Both the position numbers and the translations under genes were made by a program. A DNA stretch of 64,000 bases from Cystobacter ferrugineus (GTDB lineage Bacteria; Myxococcota; Myxococcia; Myxococcales; Myxococcaceae): contig NZ_MPIN01000002.1 of the NCBI RefSeq assembly GCF_001887355.1, positions 906,510 to 970,509 on the forward strand, in the 5' to 3' direction. The notes beneath the pieces are model-generated. The model worked only from the letters and a program-made list of their open reading frames with translations. It did not search any database and had not been told where the DNA came from. Below, one piece after another: positions 33,768-42,846 of this stretch (position 1 is the stretch's first letter; each line of letters starts with the position of its first letter).

Positions 33768-35290
33768 CAGCTCTTCTCCTGGGAGTCACCCAGCCGCTGG
33801 AGCTCCTCACGTGCCACGCGCAGGAGCCGGTCGGCGCGCTCGCCGTCGGCCAGGGGCACGGGCTGCTCGGGAGGCAGCGCCGCGCACAGGCCGGCGGCGG
33901 TGGAGAAGGCGCGCCGCGCTCCCTCCAGCTCGCCCTGGCGCCGCAGGATGTGGCCCAGCATGAGGTGCGCCACCGCCAGGCCCGGCTCCAGGTAGAGCGC
34001 CTGGCGCGCGGCGCGCTCGGACTCGCGCAGCTTTCCCTGGCCCAGCAGCACCAGGGACTCGAGGTAGCGCGGCTCCACGGCCAGCGGGTGGCGCTCGCTC
34101 GCCTCGGCACAGGCGCGCAGGGCGGCCGGCGCGTCGAAGTTGGCCAGGGCGCGGATCGCCACCCCCGCGGCCTCCACGTCGTTCGCCACCGCCGCGGCCA
34201 GTCGCGCCGCCTCGCGCCAATCACCCCGGGCCAGCGCCTGTCGGGCCTCGTCCAGGCCCCCCACGGAGGCCGCGGGCGGCGGCGCGGGCGGAGGGAGCGG
34301 GGCGGGCGGGGGCGGCTCGGGAAGAGGAGGTGGCGCGGGGGCCGGCTCGGGCAGCGGGGGAAGGGCCGCGGCGGGAGGTGGGGGAGGAGGGAAGTCGGAC
34401 GAGGGCGGCACCACCTGGAGCGGGGTGTGGCGGAAGGAGCGCAGCCGGGTGGGCCGGGTCGCGTCCGGGCGGTGGTAGACGATGCCCCACTCGGTGACGA
34501 TCGTCTCGAAGGGGGCGAGCCCGTTGAGCGCGGGATCCGAGGGGCCGGTGATGAGGAAGCCGCCGTCGGCGAGCGTGGCATGGAGCCGCCGGGCCACGCC
34601 CTCGATGGTGGGGCGGTTGAAGTAGATGAGGACGTTGCGGCAGAAGATGATGTCCATGCCCCACACGCCCTGGGTGGTGGAGGGCCAGGAGTCCTCGGCG
34701 AGGTTGAGGTAGCCGAAGCGCACGTGGGAGCGCACCTCGGGGGCGAGCCGGTAGCGCTTGCCTTCCGGGTGCAGGTAGGGCCGCATGTGCTCGGTCCACG
34801 GGCCGCGCAGGGACCACTCGCCGTAGCTCGCCTCCTCGCAGCGCGCGAGCGCCGCGCGCGACACGTCCGTGCCCAGCACCTCCATGCGCTCGTGGCCCTC
34901 CTTCATCAGGAGCACCGCCAGCGAGTAGGGCTCCTCGCCCGAGGAACAGCCCGCGCTCCACCCGCGCACCACGTGCCCCTCGCCCCGGTGCTGGCGCAGG
35001 TCCGGCAGCACCTCCTGGCGCAGGAAGTCGAAGTGCTCGGGGTTGCGGAAGAAGTACGTCTCCCCCACGGTCAGCTCGACGAGGAGATCATCCAGGGCGG
35101 CGCGGTCCGTCTCCAGCCGGGGCAGGTAGGCGGTGAAGTCCTCGGCGAGTCCCGCGCGGGCCATGGCCCGGTCGATGCCCTCCAGGGCGGCCGCGAGGCA
35201 ACTGGGCGTGAGCAGGCCGGCGCGCGCGGCGACGAACTCGAGCACCGCGGTGTAGCCCCAATGCCGCCAGGGGGGCGTGGAGTCGCTCAC
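33767..35290 (-). CDS. cheR: CheR methyltransferase with C-terminal TPR
   Basis: A 507-residue protein. Residues 1-275 are CheR: TVGETYFFRNPEHF, the SAM-binding GWSAGCSSGEEPYSLA, and FCRNVLIYFNRPT. A linker of about 50 residues is almost only Pro, Ala, Glu and Leu (305-350). Residues 355-500 are TPR-like helices (EARQALARGDWREAARLA; HLMLGHILRRQGELEGARRAF). The TPR part presumably docks the enzyme to its receptor or to another partner. It methylates the receptor's glutamates in adaptation. Coupled to both neighbours. Confidence 0.95.
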   Translation of the reverse strand: MSDSTPPWRHWGYTAVLEFVAARAGLLTPSCLAAALEGIDRAMARAGLAEDFTAYLPRLETDRAALDDLLVELTVGETYFFRNPEHFDFLRQEVLPDLRQHRGEGHVVRGWSAGCSSGEEPYSLAVLLMKEGHERMEVLGTDVSRAALARCEEASYGEWSLRGPWTEHMRPYLHPEGKRYRLAPEVRSHVRFGYLNLAEDSWPSTTQGVWGMDIIFCRNVLIYFNRPTIEGVARRLHATLADGGFLITGPSDPALNGLAPFETIVTEWGIVYHRPDATRPTRLRSFRHTPLQVVPPSSDFPPPPPPAAALPPLPEPAPAPPPLPEPPPPAPLPPPAPPPAASVGGLDEARQALARGDWREAARLAAAVANDVEAAGVAIRALANFDAPAALRACAEASERHPLAVEPRYLESLVLLGQGKLRESERAARQALYLEPGLAVAHLMLGHILRRQGELEGARRAFSTAAGLCAALPPEQPVPLADGERADRLLRVAREELQRLGDSQEKS

Positions 35291-35763
35291 CGTGTGGCAC
35301 CCTCCGAGGTGAGGGCCTCCTCCAGCTCGAGCGCCTCCGCTTCCGACAGGAAGGTGCGCAGGTCATGCAGGAGCACGAGCCCGTCGGGCAGCTTCACCAC
35401 CCCGGCCACGTAGCCCACGCCGGGCAGCTCCCGGGGCGTCGTGTCCAGGGCTTCCGGCTCCAGGGGTTGCATGCCCTCGGCGCGATCGACGCGCAGTGCC
35501 ATGACGCGGGGCCCCGCTTGGGTGATGATGAAGTGGTCGGAGGGCAGCAGGCGGCGGGCGGGCAATCGGAAGCGGCGGCGCATGTCCAGCACGGGGACGA
35601 GCTCTCCGCGCAGGCTGAACAGGCCCTCCACGATGGAGGGGGCCCGGGGCAGGGGGGTGAGGCGGACGGCTCGGACCAGCTCGCGCACGTCCTCCAGGGG
35701 CAGTGCGTAGCGCTGCGACTCCAGCGTGAAGAGTAGGATTTCGCGAGCGGGGGGCGACGCCAT
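35287..35763 (-). CDS. cheW: CheW coupling protein (first of the operon)
   Basis: A 158-residue CheW: ILLFTLESQRYALPLEDVRELVRAV, VEGLFSLRGELVPVLDMRRRFRLP, ALRVDRAEGMQPLE and GVVKLPDGLVLLHDLRTFLS. First gene of a six-gene run (cheW-cheR-cheW-mcp-cheA-cheB) in which every junction overlaps by one or four bases. Two coupling proteins in one operon may form different receptor-kinase contacts. Its stop overlaps the cheR ATG (ATGA). Confidence 0.94.
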   Translation of the reverse strand: MASPPAREILLFTLESQRYALPLEDVRELVRAVRLTPLPRAPSIVEGLFSLRGELVPVLDMRRRFRLPARRLLPSDHFIITQAGPRVMALRVDRAEGMQPLEPEALDTTPRELPGVGYVAGVVKLPDGLVLLHDLRTFLSEAEALELEEALTSEGATR

Positions 35764-35992
35764 CGGCCTCTCATCCTATGCAGTCCGGCGGTGGAGTGCC
35801 TACCTCGATGGCTCGGGAGGAAGCGGCCCAGGCACGAAGATGGCATGCGTGCGTTCAGTGGATGAAGCTGTGATGATGTCTCCGGGGCCGCCATCGCCGG
35901 GTCTCGAATCGTTGGCTTTTCGACACGCGCTGTTGCACGCTTGTCGTACTGTCCTACCTTCCCGCCTTCTCCGCTGAAAGTGAGCGGTCCCC

Positions 35993-36457
35993 ATGCTTCC
36001 TGCCTGCGCATCCGTGCTCGTGGTCGAAGCCCAGCTCGACGTGCTCGAGGCCATCCAGGCGGCCTTGGAGTTCGACGGGTATGGGGTGGCCGCGGTGATT
36101 GGCGCGAGGGGCGCGCTCGAGGCGCTGGAGCGGATGGGGCGGCCGGGGCTCGTCTTGTTGGACGAGACGTTGCCGGAGATGGAACGCGCGCGGCTCATCC
36201 GGTTCATCCGCCAGGAGCCGGCGCTGCGCTCGGTGCCCATCGTCCTGCTGTCCGTGGACGAGCACATCCGCCTTCCGGAGGTGCAGGCGGTGCTGCGCAA
36301 GCCCTTCAACCTCGACCGGCTGTACACCGTCGTGAGGACGTACTGCGAGACGCGGCGGGAGGTGGAGGAGGGCCCCGCGCGTACCGCGTCCGCCGAGGCC
36401 TCGGGGCCCGAGGACGAGGTGGGAGCGGCGGGGCGGCGGCGGGGCGTCCAGACGTAG
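35993..36457 (+). CDS. Receiver-domain protein with altered acidic pocket
   Basis: A 154-residue protein: receiver domain (residues 5-120) and an Ala/Gly/Glu-rich tail (122-154). The phospho-acceptor is kept (GLVLLDETLPEM), as are Ser in VLLSVDE and Lys in LRKPFN, but the usual N-terminal acidic pair (VDDE) reads VLVVEAQ, which should weaken magnesium binding and phosphorylation. Divergent from the che operon with 229 bp between; it might be an output partner of that system. Convergent with the next gene (9-bp gap). Confidence 0.85.
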   Translation: MLPACASVLVVEAQLDVLEAIQAALEFDGYGVAAVIGARGALEALERMGRPGLVLLDETLPEMERARLIRFIRQEPALRSVPIVLLSVDEHIRLPEVQAVLRKPFNLDRLYTVVRTYCETRREVEEGPARTASAEASGPEDEVGAAGRRRGVQT

Positions 36458-36466
36458 GGCCGGGCT

Positions 36467-37285
36467 TCAGCGCAGGGACTCCAGCTCCGCGAGGCGCGTC
36501 TGCACCTGGGCGGGCTGCTCCGCGTCGGAGAGGCGCGCGGCCAGGCCATGGCTGGCCAGCCGCGCCACGTGGGCCAGCCGCATGAGCCGGTGCGTGCGCT
36601 GCTCCCCGTCCACGAGCACCACGAGCAGCCGCAGGGGCACGCCGTCCGGAGTCTCGTCGGGCAGGGGCTGGGCCAGGGTCACCAGGGCGGCGAGCGGCGG
36701 GGTGTTCTCCACGAAGGCATGGGGCACGGCCACCCCGTTGCCCACGGCGTTGGAGGCCTCGGCCTCGCGCCGCCGCAGCTCCGCCACGAGCCGGGACGCG
36801 CTCACCCCGGGTAGATCCGCGGCGAGCCGCCCCGCCGCCACGTCCAGCGCGTCCTCCAGCGCGGAGCACGTCAGGCGCAGCACCATGCGGCCGGGGGTGA
36901 GCACCGGGCCCAGTCCCGGCGCGGGCGCGTCCGGCCAGGGCGCGGGGGCGGGAAACTCCGCGTCCAGGAAGGCCCGGACGCGCAGCAACTGCTCGGAGGT
37001 GAGGCGCCGGCGGGAGATGTCCATCAGGAGCGCGGTGGCGCCGGGCACCTCCTCCAGGTAGTTGGCCACGAAGGGGCTGAGCCGGTGCGCCACGTCCATG
37101 AGCAGCGTGGGGGGCACGTCCAGCTCACGGGCGATGGCGGCGAGCCGCTCGGGCGTGGGCACCGCGTCCACGCCGTTCTCCACGCGGCTCAGGTAGGCGC
37201 TGGACACGCCGATACGGCGCGCCAGGTCGCGCAGGCTCAGGCCCGCGTCCACTCGCAACAAACGGAGGGTGGCTCCTGGGTGCAT
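36467..37285 (-). CDS. XRE helix-turn-helix fused to PTS EIIA-like domain
   Basis: A 272-residue protein. Residues 5-62 are an XRE/Cro helix-turn-helix (LSLRDLARRIGVSSAYLSRVENG). Residues about 130-270 match the fructose/mannitol-type EIIA domain: the phospho-His region reads NAVGNGVAVPHAFVEN and the rest LVTLAQPLPDET, LRLLVVLVDGE. EIIA with a DNA-binding domain suggests a regulator whose activity depends on phosphate from the PTS (HPr), as with nitrogen-type PTS proteins. No sugar-transport genes are adjacent. The gene directly upstream codes for a cation/proton antiporter. Confidence 0.85.
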   Translation of the reverse strand: MHPGATLRLLRVDAGLSLRDLARRIGVSSAYLSRVENGVDAVPTPERLAAIARELDVPPTLLMDVAHRLSPFVANYLEEVPGATALLMDISRRRLTSEQLLRVRAFLDAEFPAPAPWPDAPAPGLGPVLTPGRMVLRLTCSALEDALDVAAGRLAADLPGVSASRLVAELRRREAEASNAVGNGVAVPHAFVENTPPLAALVTLAQPLPDETPDGVPLRLLVVLVDGEQRTHRLMRLAHVARLASHGLAARLSDAEQPAQVQTRLAELESLR

Positions 37286-37320
37286 GGTGTCGGGGGTGCT
37301 CCGTTTTCGGGTGCTGGGGG

Positions 37321-39516
37321 TCAGGAGGCACCGCCGCCAGCCCGCAGGGGCTCGGCCGGCGGGGCGTTGGTGCCGGTCAGGGGGGTGGTCTCGGCGGCGG
37401 GCTTCTCGGCGGGCTTCGGCTGGCGCACGACGAGCAGCGACAGGTTGGAGTCACGCACGAGCCGCTCGCGCTGCAGGCCGAAGAGGTGGCCCTCCAGGCC
37501 CCACTCCGCGCCCACGCCCACCACCATCAAGTCGTAGCCGTGGGCGGCCTCGGCCAGCACGGCGTCCTCGGGCGAGGCGTGCGCCACCACCTTGAGGTGC
37601 ACCTGGCTGGAGGCCCCGGGGAAGAGCTCGTCGACGAGCAGCCGCGCGGGCGTGCGGCCCGGCTGCGGCGTGGGCGACGTCACGTGGAGGATCGTCACTT
37701 CCGCGCCCGCGCACTTGAGCAGCCGCCGCGCCAGCCCCAGCGCGGCCCGGTCATGCCGGCTGCCGCTGTAGGGCACCAACACCCGGCGCACGTTCTCCAG
37801 GCCCCGGTCCACCAGCACCGCCACGTCCGAGGCCGCCTCGCTCATCACCTCGTGCACGGTGCCACCGAGCACCGTCTGGCCGAAGAGCGGCTTGTGCCAG
37901 CCGAGCACGATGAGGTCGGCGCGCTTGGCCTCGGCGGTGCGGCAGATGTCGAGCCCGGGCTCGGCGGACACGAAGGACAGCGGACGCACCTCCAGGCCCG
38001 TGCGCCGCGCGCGCGTGAGCAGCGCCGCCATGGGGCCCTCCTCCCCCGCGCGTTGCTCCACGTGGGGCTCCGGCGTGTGCTTCAGGTGGAAGGAGGCGCG
38101 CTCGGTGGGGGGAATGAGGTGCAGGGCGTAGAGCGCGCCAGGCGCCTCTCCGCCGGTGAGTGCCCGTCCGAGCGTCACCATGCCCGCGCCCGCCTGGCCA
38201 TGCGACACGCACATGAGCAGGGTGAAGGGCTGCACGGTGGGCAGCGTCAGCGGCGGAGGCGTGACGGCGCGCTCCAGGGCGATCTGCTCCGGCGGATAGA
38301 TGACGCGCAAGAGCGGCGTGGTGAGGAACGTGGTCACCAGCGCCATCACCACCATCATCGTGAAGAGCGTGGGCGAGATGACGCCCAGGTCCAGGCCGAG
38401 GTTGAGCACGATGAGCTCCATCAGCCCGCGCGTGTTCATCAGGATGCCGATGGCACCCGCCTCGCGCCAGTTCGAGCCCGTCAGCCGGGCCGCCACCGCG
38501 CTGCCGCCGAACTTGCCCAGGCACGCCAGGAGGATGATGAGGCCGCACATGAGCCAGTGGTCGGTGGTGTTGAGCAGGCCGATCTGCGTGCGCAGGCCGC
38601 TGAAGGCGAAGAAGAGCGGCAGGAGCAGCACCACCGCCACGTCCTCCAGCTTCTCCGCGAGCGCCTCGGCCAGGCCTCCCTCCTTGGGGATGATGGCGCC
38701 GAAGAGGAAGGCGCCGAAGAGCGCGTGGATGCCGATGAGCTCCGTGGCGAAGCTCGAGGCGAGCAGCATCATCAGCGTGAGCGCCATCACGTTCTGGTTG
38801 AGCCCCTCGCGGCTGGCCACGCGCGCGCCCAGCCGGGCGAGGAAGGGCCGCACCGCGCCCATCATGAAGGCGATGTAGCCGAGCGCGACGAGCGTCGTGA
38901 TCGCCGCCTCGGCGAGGTTCGTGGCCCGCACGATGGAGACGACGAAGGCGAGCAGGCACCACGCCGTCACGTCGTCCACCGCCGCGCAGGTGATGGCGAG
39001 CGCGCCCACCTTCGACTGCATCAGCCGCCGTTCGGTGAGGATGCGCGCGAGCACCGGAAACGCCGTGATGCTCATCGCCACGCCCATGAAGAGCACGAAC
39101 GAGCTGAAGGGCACCGACGGGTCGCTCAGCCGCGGGTAGAACCACAGCGCCGCTCCCGCGCCCAGCGCGAAGGGCACCACGATGCTCGTGTGGCTGATGA
39201 CCACCGAGGCATGGCCCCTCCCCTTGAGCAGCCGCGGATCCAGCTCCAGTCCGATGAGGAACATGAAGAGGATGAGCCCGACCTGGCTGAGCATCTTGAG
39301 CACCGGCATCGAGCTGACCGGAAACAGCGTGTCCATGGCCGAGGGCCACAGCCACCCGAGCAGCGATGGGCCCAGGAGGATGCCGGCCAGCACTTCGGCG
39401 ATCACCAGCGGCTGGCCCAGCCACCGCCCCGCCCGCCCCAGCAGCCGCGACAGGCCGATGATGACGATGAACTGGACGATGAGCAGACCGACCGCACTGA
39501 GGGTAAAGGCGTGCAC
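37321..39516 (-). CDS. CPA2 cation/proton antiporter with two Usp domains
   Basis: A 731-residue protein: residues 1-410 form a CPA2-type antiporter with about 12 membrane segments (GQPLVIAEVLAGILLGPSLLG; ITCAAVDDVTAWCLLA holds the Asp pair; GAFLFGAIIPKEGG). Residues 430-580 and 585-710 are universal-stress-protein-like domains (ADLIVLGWHKPLFG; VLVPYSGSRHD; YDLMVVGVGAEWG). It exchanges sodium or potassium for protons; the Usp part may sense nucleotides. Upstream of the XRE-EIIA gene with 35 bp between, so the two are probably one transcript. Confidence 0.92.
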   Translation of the reverse strand: MHAFTLSAVGLLIVQFIVIIGLSRLLGRAGRWLGQPLVIAEVLAGILLGPSLLGWLWPSAMDTLFPVSSMPVLKMLSQVGLILFMFLIGLELDPRLLKGRGHASVVISHTSIVVPFALGAGAALWFYPRLSDPSVPFSSFVLFMGVAMSITAFPVLARILTERRLMQSKVGALAITCAAVDDVTAWCLLAFVVSIVRATNLAEAAITTLVALGYIAFMMGAVRPFLARLGARVASREGLNQNVMALTLMMLLASSFATELIGIHALFGAFLFGAIIPKEGGLAEALAEKLEDVAVVLLLPLFFAFSGLRTQIGLLNTTDHWLMCGLIILLACLGKFGGSAVAARLTGSNWREAGAIGILMNTRGLMELIVLNLGLDLGVISPTLFTMMVVMALVTTFLTTPLLRVIYPPEQIALERAVTPPPLTLPTVQPFTLLMCVSHGQAGAGMVTLGRALTGGEAPGALYALHLIPPTERASFHLKHTPEPHVEQRAGEEGPMAALLTRARRTGLEVRPLSFVSAEPGLDICRTAEAKRADLIVLGWHKPLFGQTVLGGTVHEVMSEAASDVAVLVDRGLENVRRVLVPYSGSRHDRAALGLARRLLKCAGAEVTILHVTSPTPQPGRTPARLLVDELFPGASSQVHLKVVAHASPEDAVLAEAAHGYDLMVVGVGAEWGLEGHLFGLQRERLVRDSNLSLLVVRQPKPAEKPAAETTPLTGTNAPPAEPLRAGGGAS

Positions 39517-39576
39517 TCGGATCCTCCTGGCGGGTTAGGTGTTAAGTGAGCACTTACCAGCCGCTGGCCGGACGCG

Positions 39577-40950
39577 TCAACCCAGGGGAGGTGGGGGCAG
39601 GTGAGGATGGATGCGGGGCAGCCGGACGGTGAACGTGGTTCCCTTGTCCGCGCTGGAGCTCACGTCCAGTTGGCCACCGTGGGCGAGCACGATCTGCCGC
39701 ACGATGTAGAGCCCGAGCCCGAGCCCATCCCGGTTGGAGGGCCCGGTGCCGGGGCCGCGGCGGAAGGGCTCGAAGAGCACGGGCAAGAGCTCCGCGGGAA
39801 TGGGGGGCCCATGGTTGTGGACGGTGAGCACCACGTCCTCCACGCTCTCGCCTCGCAGGGTGACGCGCACGGGCTTGCCCTCGGGGCTGTAGTGGACGGC
39901 GTTGCTCACCAGGTTGGAGATGACCTGGCTGAGCCGTCCCGCGTCCCACTCGCCCGCGCCGTGCCCGCGCACGCGCAGGCACACGCGCGCGCCGGGCATG
40001 GACATGCGCGCCTCTTCCACCGCCTCGCGGCAGATGGCGGCGAGGTCCGCCACCCGCGGCTGCACGGGCATGCCGCCGCCCAGCCGGCCGCGGGTGAAGT
40101 CGAGCAACTCGCCGATCATCCGCGCCATCCGCTCGGTGCTGGCGCGGATGCGTCCCACCATGCGGTGCTCGCTCTCGTCCAGGTGGCCGGAGCGGTCGAG
40201 CACGCGGGCCGACAGGTCGATGGCGCCCAGGGGGTTGCGCAGGTCGTGCCCGACGATGCCGAGGAAGCGCTCGCGGAACTCGGCGGCCCGGCGCAGCCGC
40301 TCGAGCGACTCGGCGCATCGGCGCTCCATCTCCAGGCGCTCGGTCTCGTCGCGCGCGGTGAGCACGGCGCCCGCGGACGAGCCATCCGGGTGGTACAGGG
40401 GAAAGGCGGTGCCGCTGAGGATGCGCAGGGTGCCATCCGGGCGGCGCACCATCCAGCGCGCGTTCCTCACGTGCTCGCCCCGGAGGGCGCGGTAGAGCGG
40501 CAGCTCCTCCAGGAGCAGGGGACGGCCGTCCAGGGAGAGCAGGCCGAAGGTGTCCGTCCAGTCCCGGGCGTGCACCTCCCGGCGCGACACGCCATGCTGG
40601 CGCTCGGCCTCCGCGTTGAAGATGCGCATGAGCCCCCGCTCGTCCGCCATCATGATGGCGTCCCCACTCTGCTCCACGAGCAGCTCCAGCACCGACGCCC
40701 GCTGCCCCCCGGCGTGGGACGTGGAGGGCTCGCGGGAGGGCGAGCGCTCCGGCTTCGCGCGGGCCCGTGCCCGCGGCCAGGGCGGGTGGACGAGCCAGTC
40801 GCCCACCATCCCGGTGAGGTCGTTCATCGCCAGGTAGCCATGGGAGAGCACGGTGAGCAGCCGTTCCATGCGCGAGCGCGCCTCCTCCCGCGAGTCCTCC
40901 TGGCGCGAGGGCCGCTCGGGGCCGACTAACGGGCCTGCTCCAGGCGTCAT
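39577..40950 (-). CDS. PAS sensor histidine kinase
   Basis: About 457 residues from the ATG at 40950 (an in-frame ATG at 41100 would add 50 poorly structured residues). Residues about 85-205 are a PAS domain (LLVEQSGDAIMMADERGLMRIFNAEAERQHG), followed by HisKA (FLGIVGHDLRNPLGAIDLSAR) and HATPase_c (LVSNAVHYSPEGKP; HNHGPPIPAELLPVLFEPFRRG; GLGLGLYIVRQIVLAHGG). No membrane segments. Divergent from the desaturase gene; no adjacent regulator. Confidence 0.9.
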   Translation of the reverse strand: MTPGAGPLVGPERPSRQEDSREEARSRMERLLTVLSHGYLAMNDLTGMVGDWLVHPPWPRARARAKPERSPSREPSTSHAGGQRASVLELLVEQSGDAIMMADERGLMRIFNAEAERQHGVSRREVHARDWTDTFGLLSLDGRPLLLEELPLYRALRGEHVRNARWMVRRPDGTLRILSGTAFPLYHPDGSSAGAVLTARDETERLEMERRCAESLERLRRAAEFRERFLGIVGHDLRNPLGAIDLSARVLDRSGHLDESEHRMVGRIRASTERMARMIGELLDFTRGRLGGGMPVQPRVADLAAICREAVEEARMSMPGARVCLRVRGHGAGEWDAGRLSQVISNLVSNAVHYSPEGKPVRVTLRGESVEDVVLTVHNHGPPIPAELLPVLFEPFRRGPGTGPSNRDGLGLGLYIVRQIVLAHGGQLDVSSSADKGTTFTVRLPRIHPHLPPPPLG

Positions 40951-41221
40951 CACTCCGTGTAGGGGGAGGGGGTGTACCGGGGGGGCGGCGCTCCAGGGCC
41001 CCGGCCGCGCCAGTGCCGGCTGGGGGATGGCGAGGGAGCCACCGCCCTGCCGAAGGGTCCTGAAAGCCAGGAAAATGACACCCGCGACGGCCTTTTTCAT
41101 TCGTGCGGGACAACGTCCGGAGCGTCGGAATCCGTACCCTGGGTGTCAGGAGGAGGGCAGCGACGAAGCTCGCCCGTCAGGAGGGCTGGACCTCTCCCCG
41201 ATTCCAGGCATCGTGTGGGAC

Positions 41222-42796
41222 ATGGTTCGTCACGTCATCGTCGTGGGCGCGGGGCCCGGGGGCTTGTCGGCGGCAATCAACCTGGCGGGCCTGGGCTTGA
41301 AGGTCACCGTGGTGGAGAAGGACCCGGTGCCCGGGGGCCGGATGAAGGGGCTCACCCTCGGGGATGCGGGCGAGTACGCGCTGGACACGGGGCCCTCCAT
41401 CCTCCAGCTCCCCGGGGTGCTCGAGCGCATCTTCACGCGCGCGGGCAAGCGCATCTCCGACTACGTGAAGCTGGTGCCGCTGGACACCAACACCCGGGTG
41501 CACTTCTGGGACGGCACCCACCTGGACACCACGCGCGACGCGGCGCGCATGGAGCGCGAGGTCTCCAGGTTCGGCCCCGACAAGGCGCCCGCGCTGCGCC
41601 GCTGGCTGGAGGAGGGCCGCGAGAAGTACCCGCTCGCCTACGAGAAGTTCATGGCCACCGCGGCCGACAGCCTCGGCTACTACGCGCCCTGGCGCCTGTT
41701 CCCCACGCTGCGCTTCAAACCCTGGCAGACGCTCTACAAGCACCTGGACGGCTTCTTCCACGACGATCGCATCACCTACGCGCTGGCCTACCCCTCCAAG
41801 TACCTGGGGCTGCACCCCACCAACTGCTCCTCGGTGTTCGGCGTCATCCCCTACCTGGAGCTGGCCTTCGGCGTGTGGCACGTGGAGGGGGGCTTCCGGG
41901 CCCTGGCGCGCGGGATGATGAAGTGCGCCGAGGACCTGGGGGCCACCTTCCGCCTGGGCACGCCGGTGGAGCAGGTGCTGGTGGAGTACGGCCGCGCGGC
42001 GGGCGTGCGGCTCGTGGGCGGCGAGCGGCTGGAGGCGGACGCGGTGGTGGTCAACGCGGACCTGCCCTACGCGGCCCAGCAACTCGTGCCCGCCGAGTCG
42101 CGCGCGGGCACCCGGCTGGCGGACGCCGCCCTGCGGAAGGCGAAGTACTCGTGCAGCACCTTCATGGCCTACTACGGCCTGGATCGCGTCTACGACGAGC
42201 TGCCCCACCACCTCATCTACCTCTCCGAGAGCGCGCGGCGCACCGACGCGGCCGCGCTGGAGGATCGCGAGGTGGACGTGGACGACCCTCCCTTCTACGT
42301 GTGCAACCCGTGCGTGACGGACAGGAGCGGGGCGCCCGCGGGTCACTCCACGCTCTACGTGCTGGTGCCCACGCCCAACACCTCGCGCCCCGTGGACTGG
42401 GCGGCCACCGAGCGCACGCTGCGCGAGCGCCTGCCCGGGATGTTGGAAAAGGTAGGCATGAAGGGGGTGCGCGAGCACATTCGCGCCGAGCGCTACTTCA
42501 CCGCGGAGACGTGGCGGGATGACTTCAATGTCTTCCGGGGCGCGGTGTTCAACCTGTCCCATACCTGGATGCAGCTCGGGCCGTTGCGCCCCCATGTGAA
42601 GAGCCCCAGCGTGGAGTCTCTATATTGGGTGGGGGGGGGCACGCACCCGGGGAGCGGCCTGCTCACCATCATGGAGAGCGCCAACATCGCCGCGGACTAC
42701 CTCTCACGGGAGGCGGGCAAGGGACCGCTGGCTGACTGGCCGTACGTCCCGCCCGTCGAGGGAGCACCCGAGGGCGCGCGAGCACGAGTGGGCTGA
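41222..42796 (+). CDS. Phytoene desaturase-family (CrtI-like) oxidoreductase
   Basis: A 524-residue FAD-dependent amine-oxidase-fold protein: N-terminal dinucleotide site (VIVVGAGPGGLSAAINLAGLG, then VVEKDPVPGGRMKG) and the C-terminal CrtI-type FAD motif (YWVGGGTHPGSGLLTIMESANIAADYL). Family enzymes desaturate or oxidise carotenoids at the membrane. No crtB, crtE or other carotenoid gene is near, so the substrate is open. The conserved VGGG is encoded by a run of nine G (42631-42639), a possible slippage site. The gene downstream (50-bp gap) is unrelated. Confidence 0.9.
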   Translation: MVRHVIVVGAGPGGLSAAINLAGLGLKVTVVEKDPVPGGRMKGLTLGDAGEYALDTGPSILQLPGVLERIFTRAGKRISDYVKLVPLDTNTRVHFWDGTHLDTTRDAARMEREVSRFGPDKAPALRRWLEEGREKYPLAYEKFMATAADSLGYYAPWRLFPTLRFKPWQTLYKHLDGFFHDDRITYALAYPSKYLGLHPTNCSSVFGVIPYLELAFGVWHVEGGFRALARGMMKCAEDLGATFRLGTPVEQVLVEYGRAAGVRLVGGERLEADAVVVNADLPYAAQQLVPAESRAGTRLADAALRKAKYSCSTFMAYYGLDRVYDELPHHLIYLSESARRTDAAALEDREVDVDDPPFYVCNPCVTDRSGAPAGHSTLYVLVPTPNTSRPVDWAATERTLRERLPGMLEKVGMKGVREHIRAERYFTAETWRDDFNVFRGAVFNLSHTWMQLGPLRPHVKSPSVESLYWVGGGTHPGSGLLTIMESANIAADYLSREAGKGPLADWPYVPPVEGAPEGARARVG

Positions 42797-42846
42797 GACT
42801 CTCGGAAAGACGTGATAGAACCTGGGGACTTTCGCCGCGAAAACGA

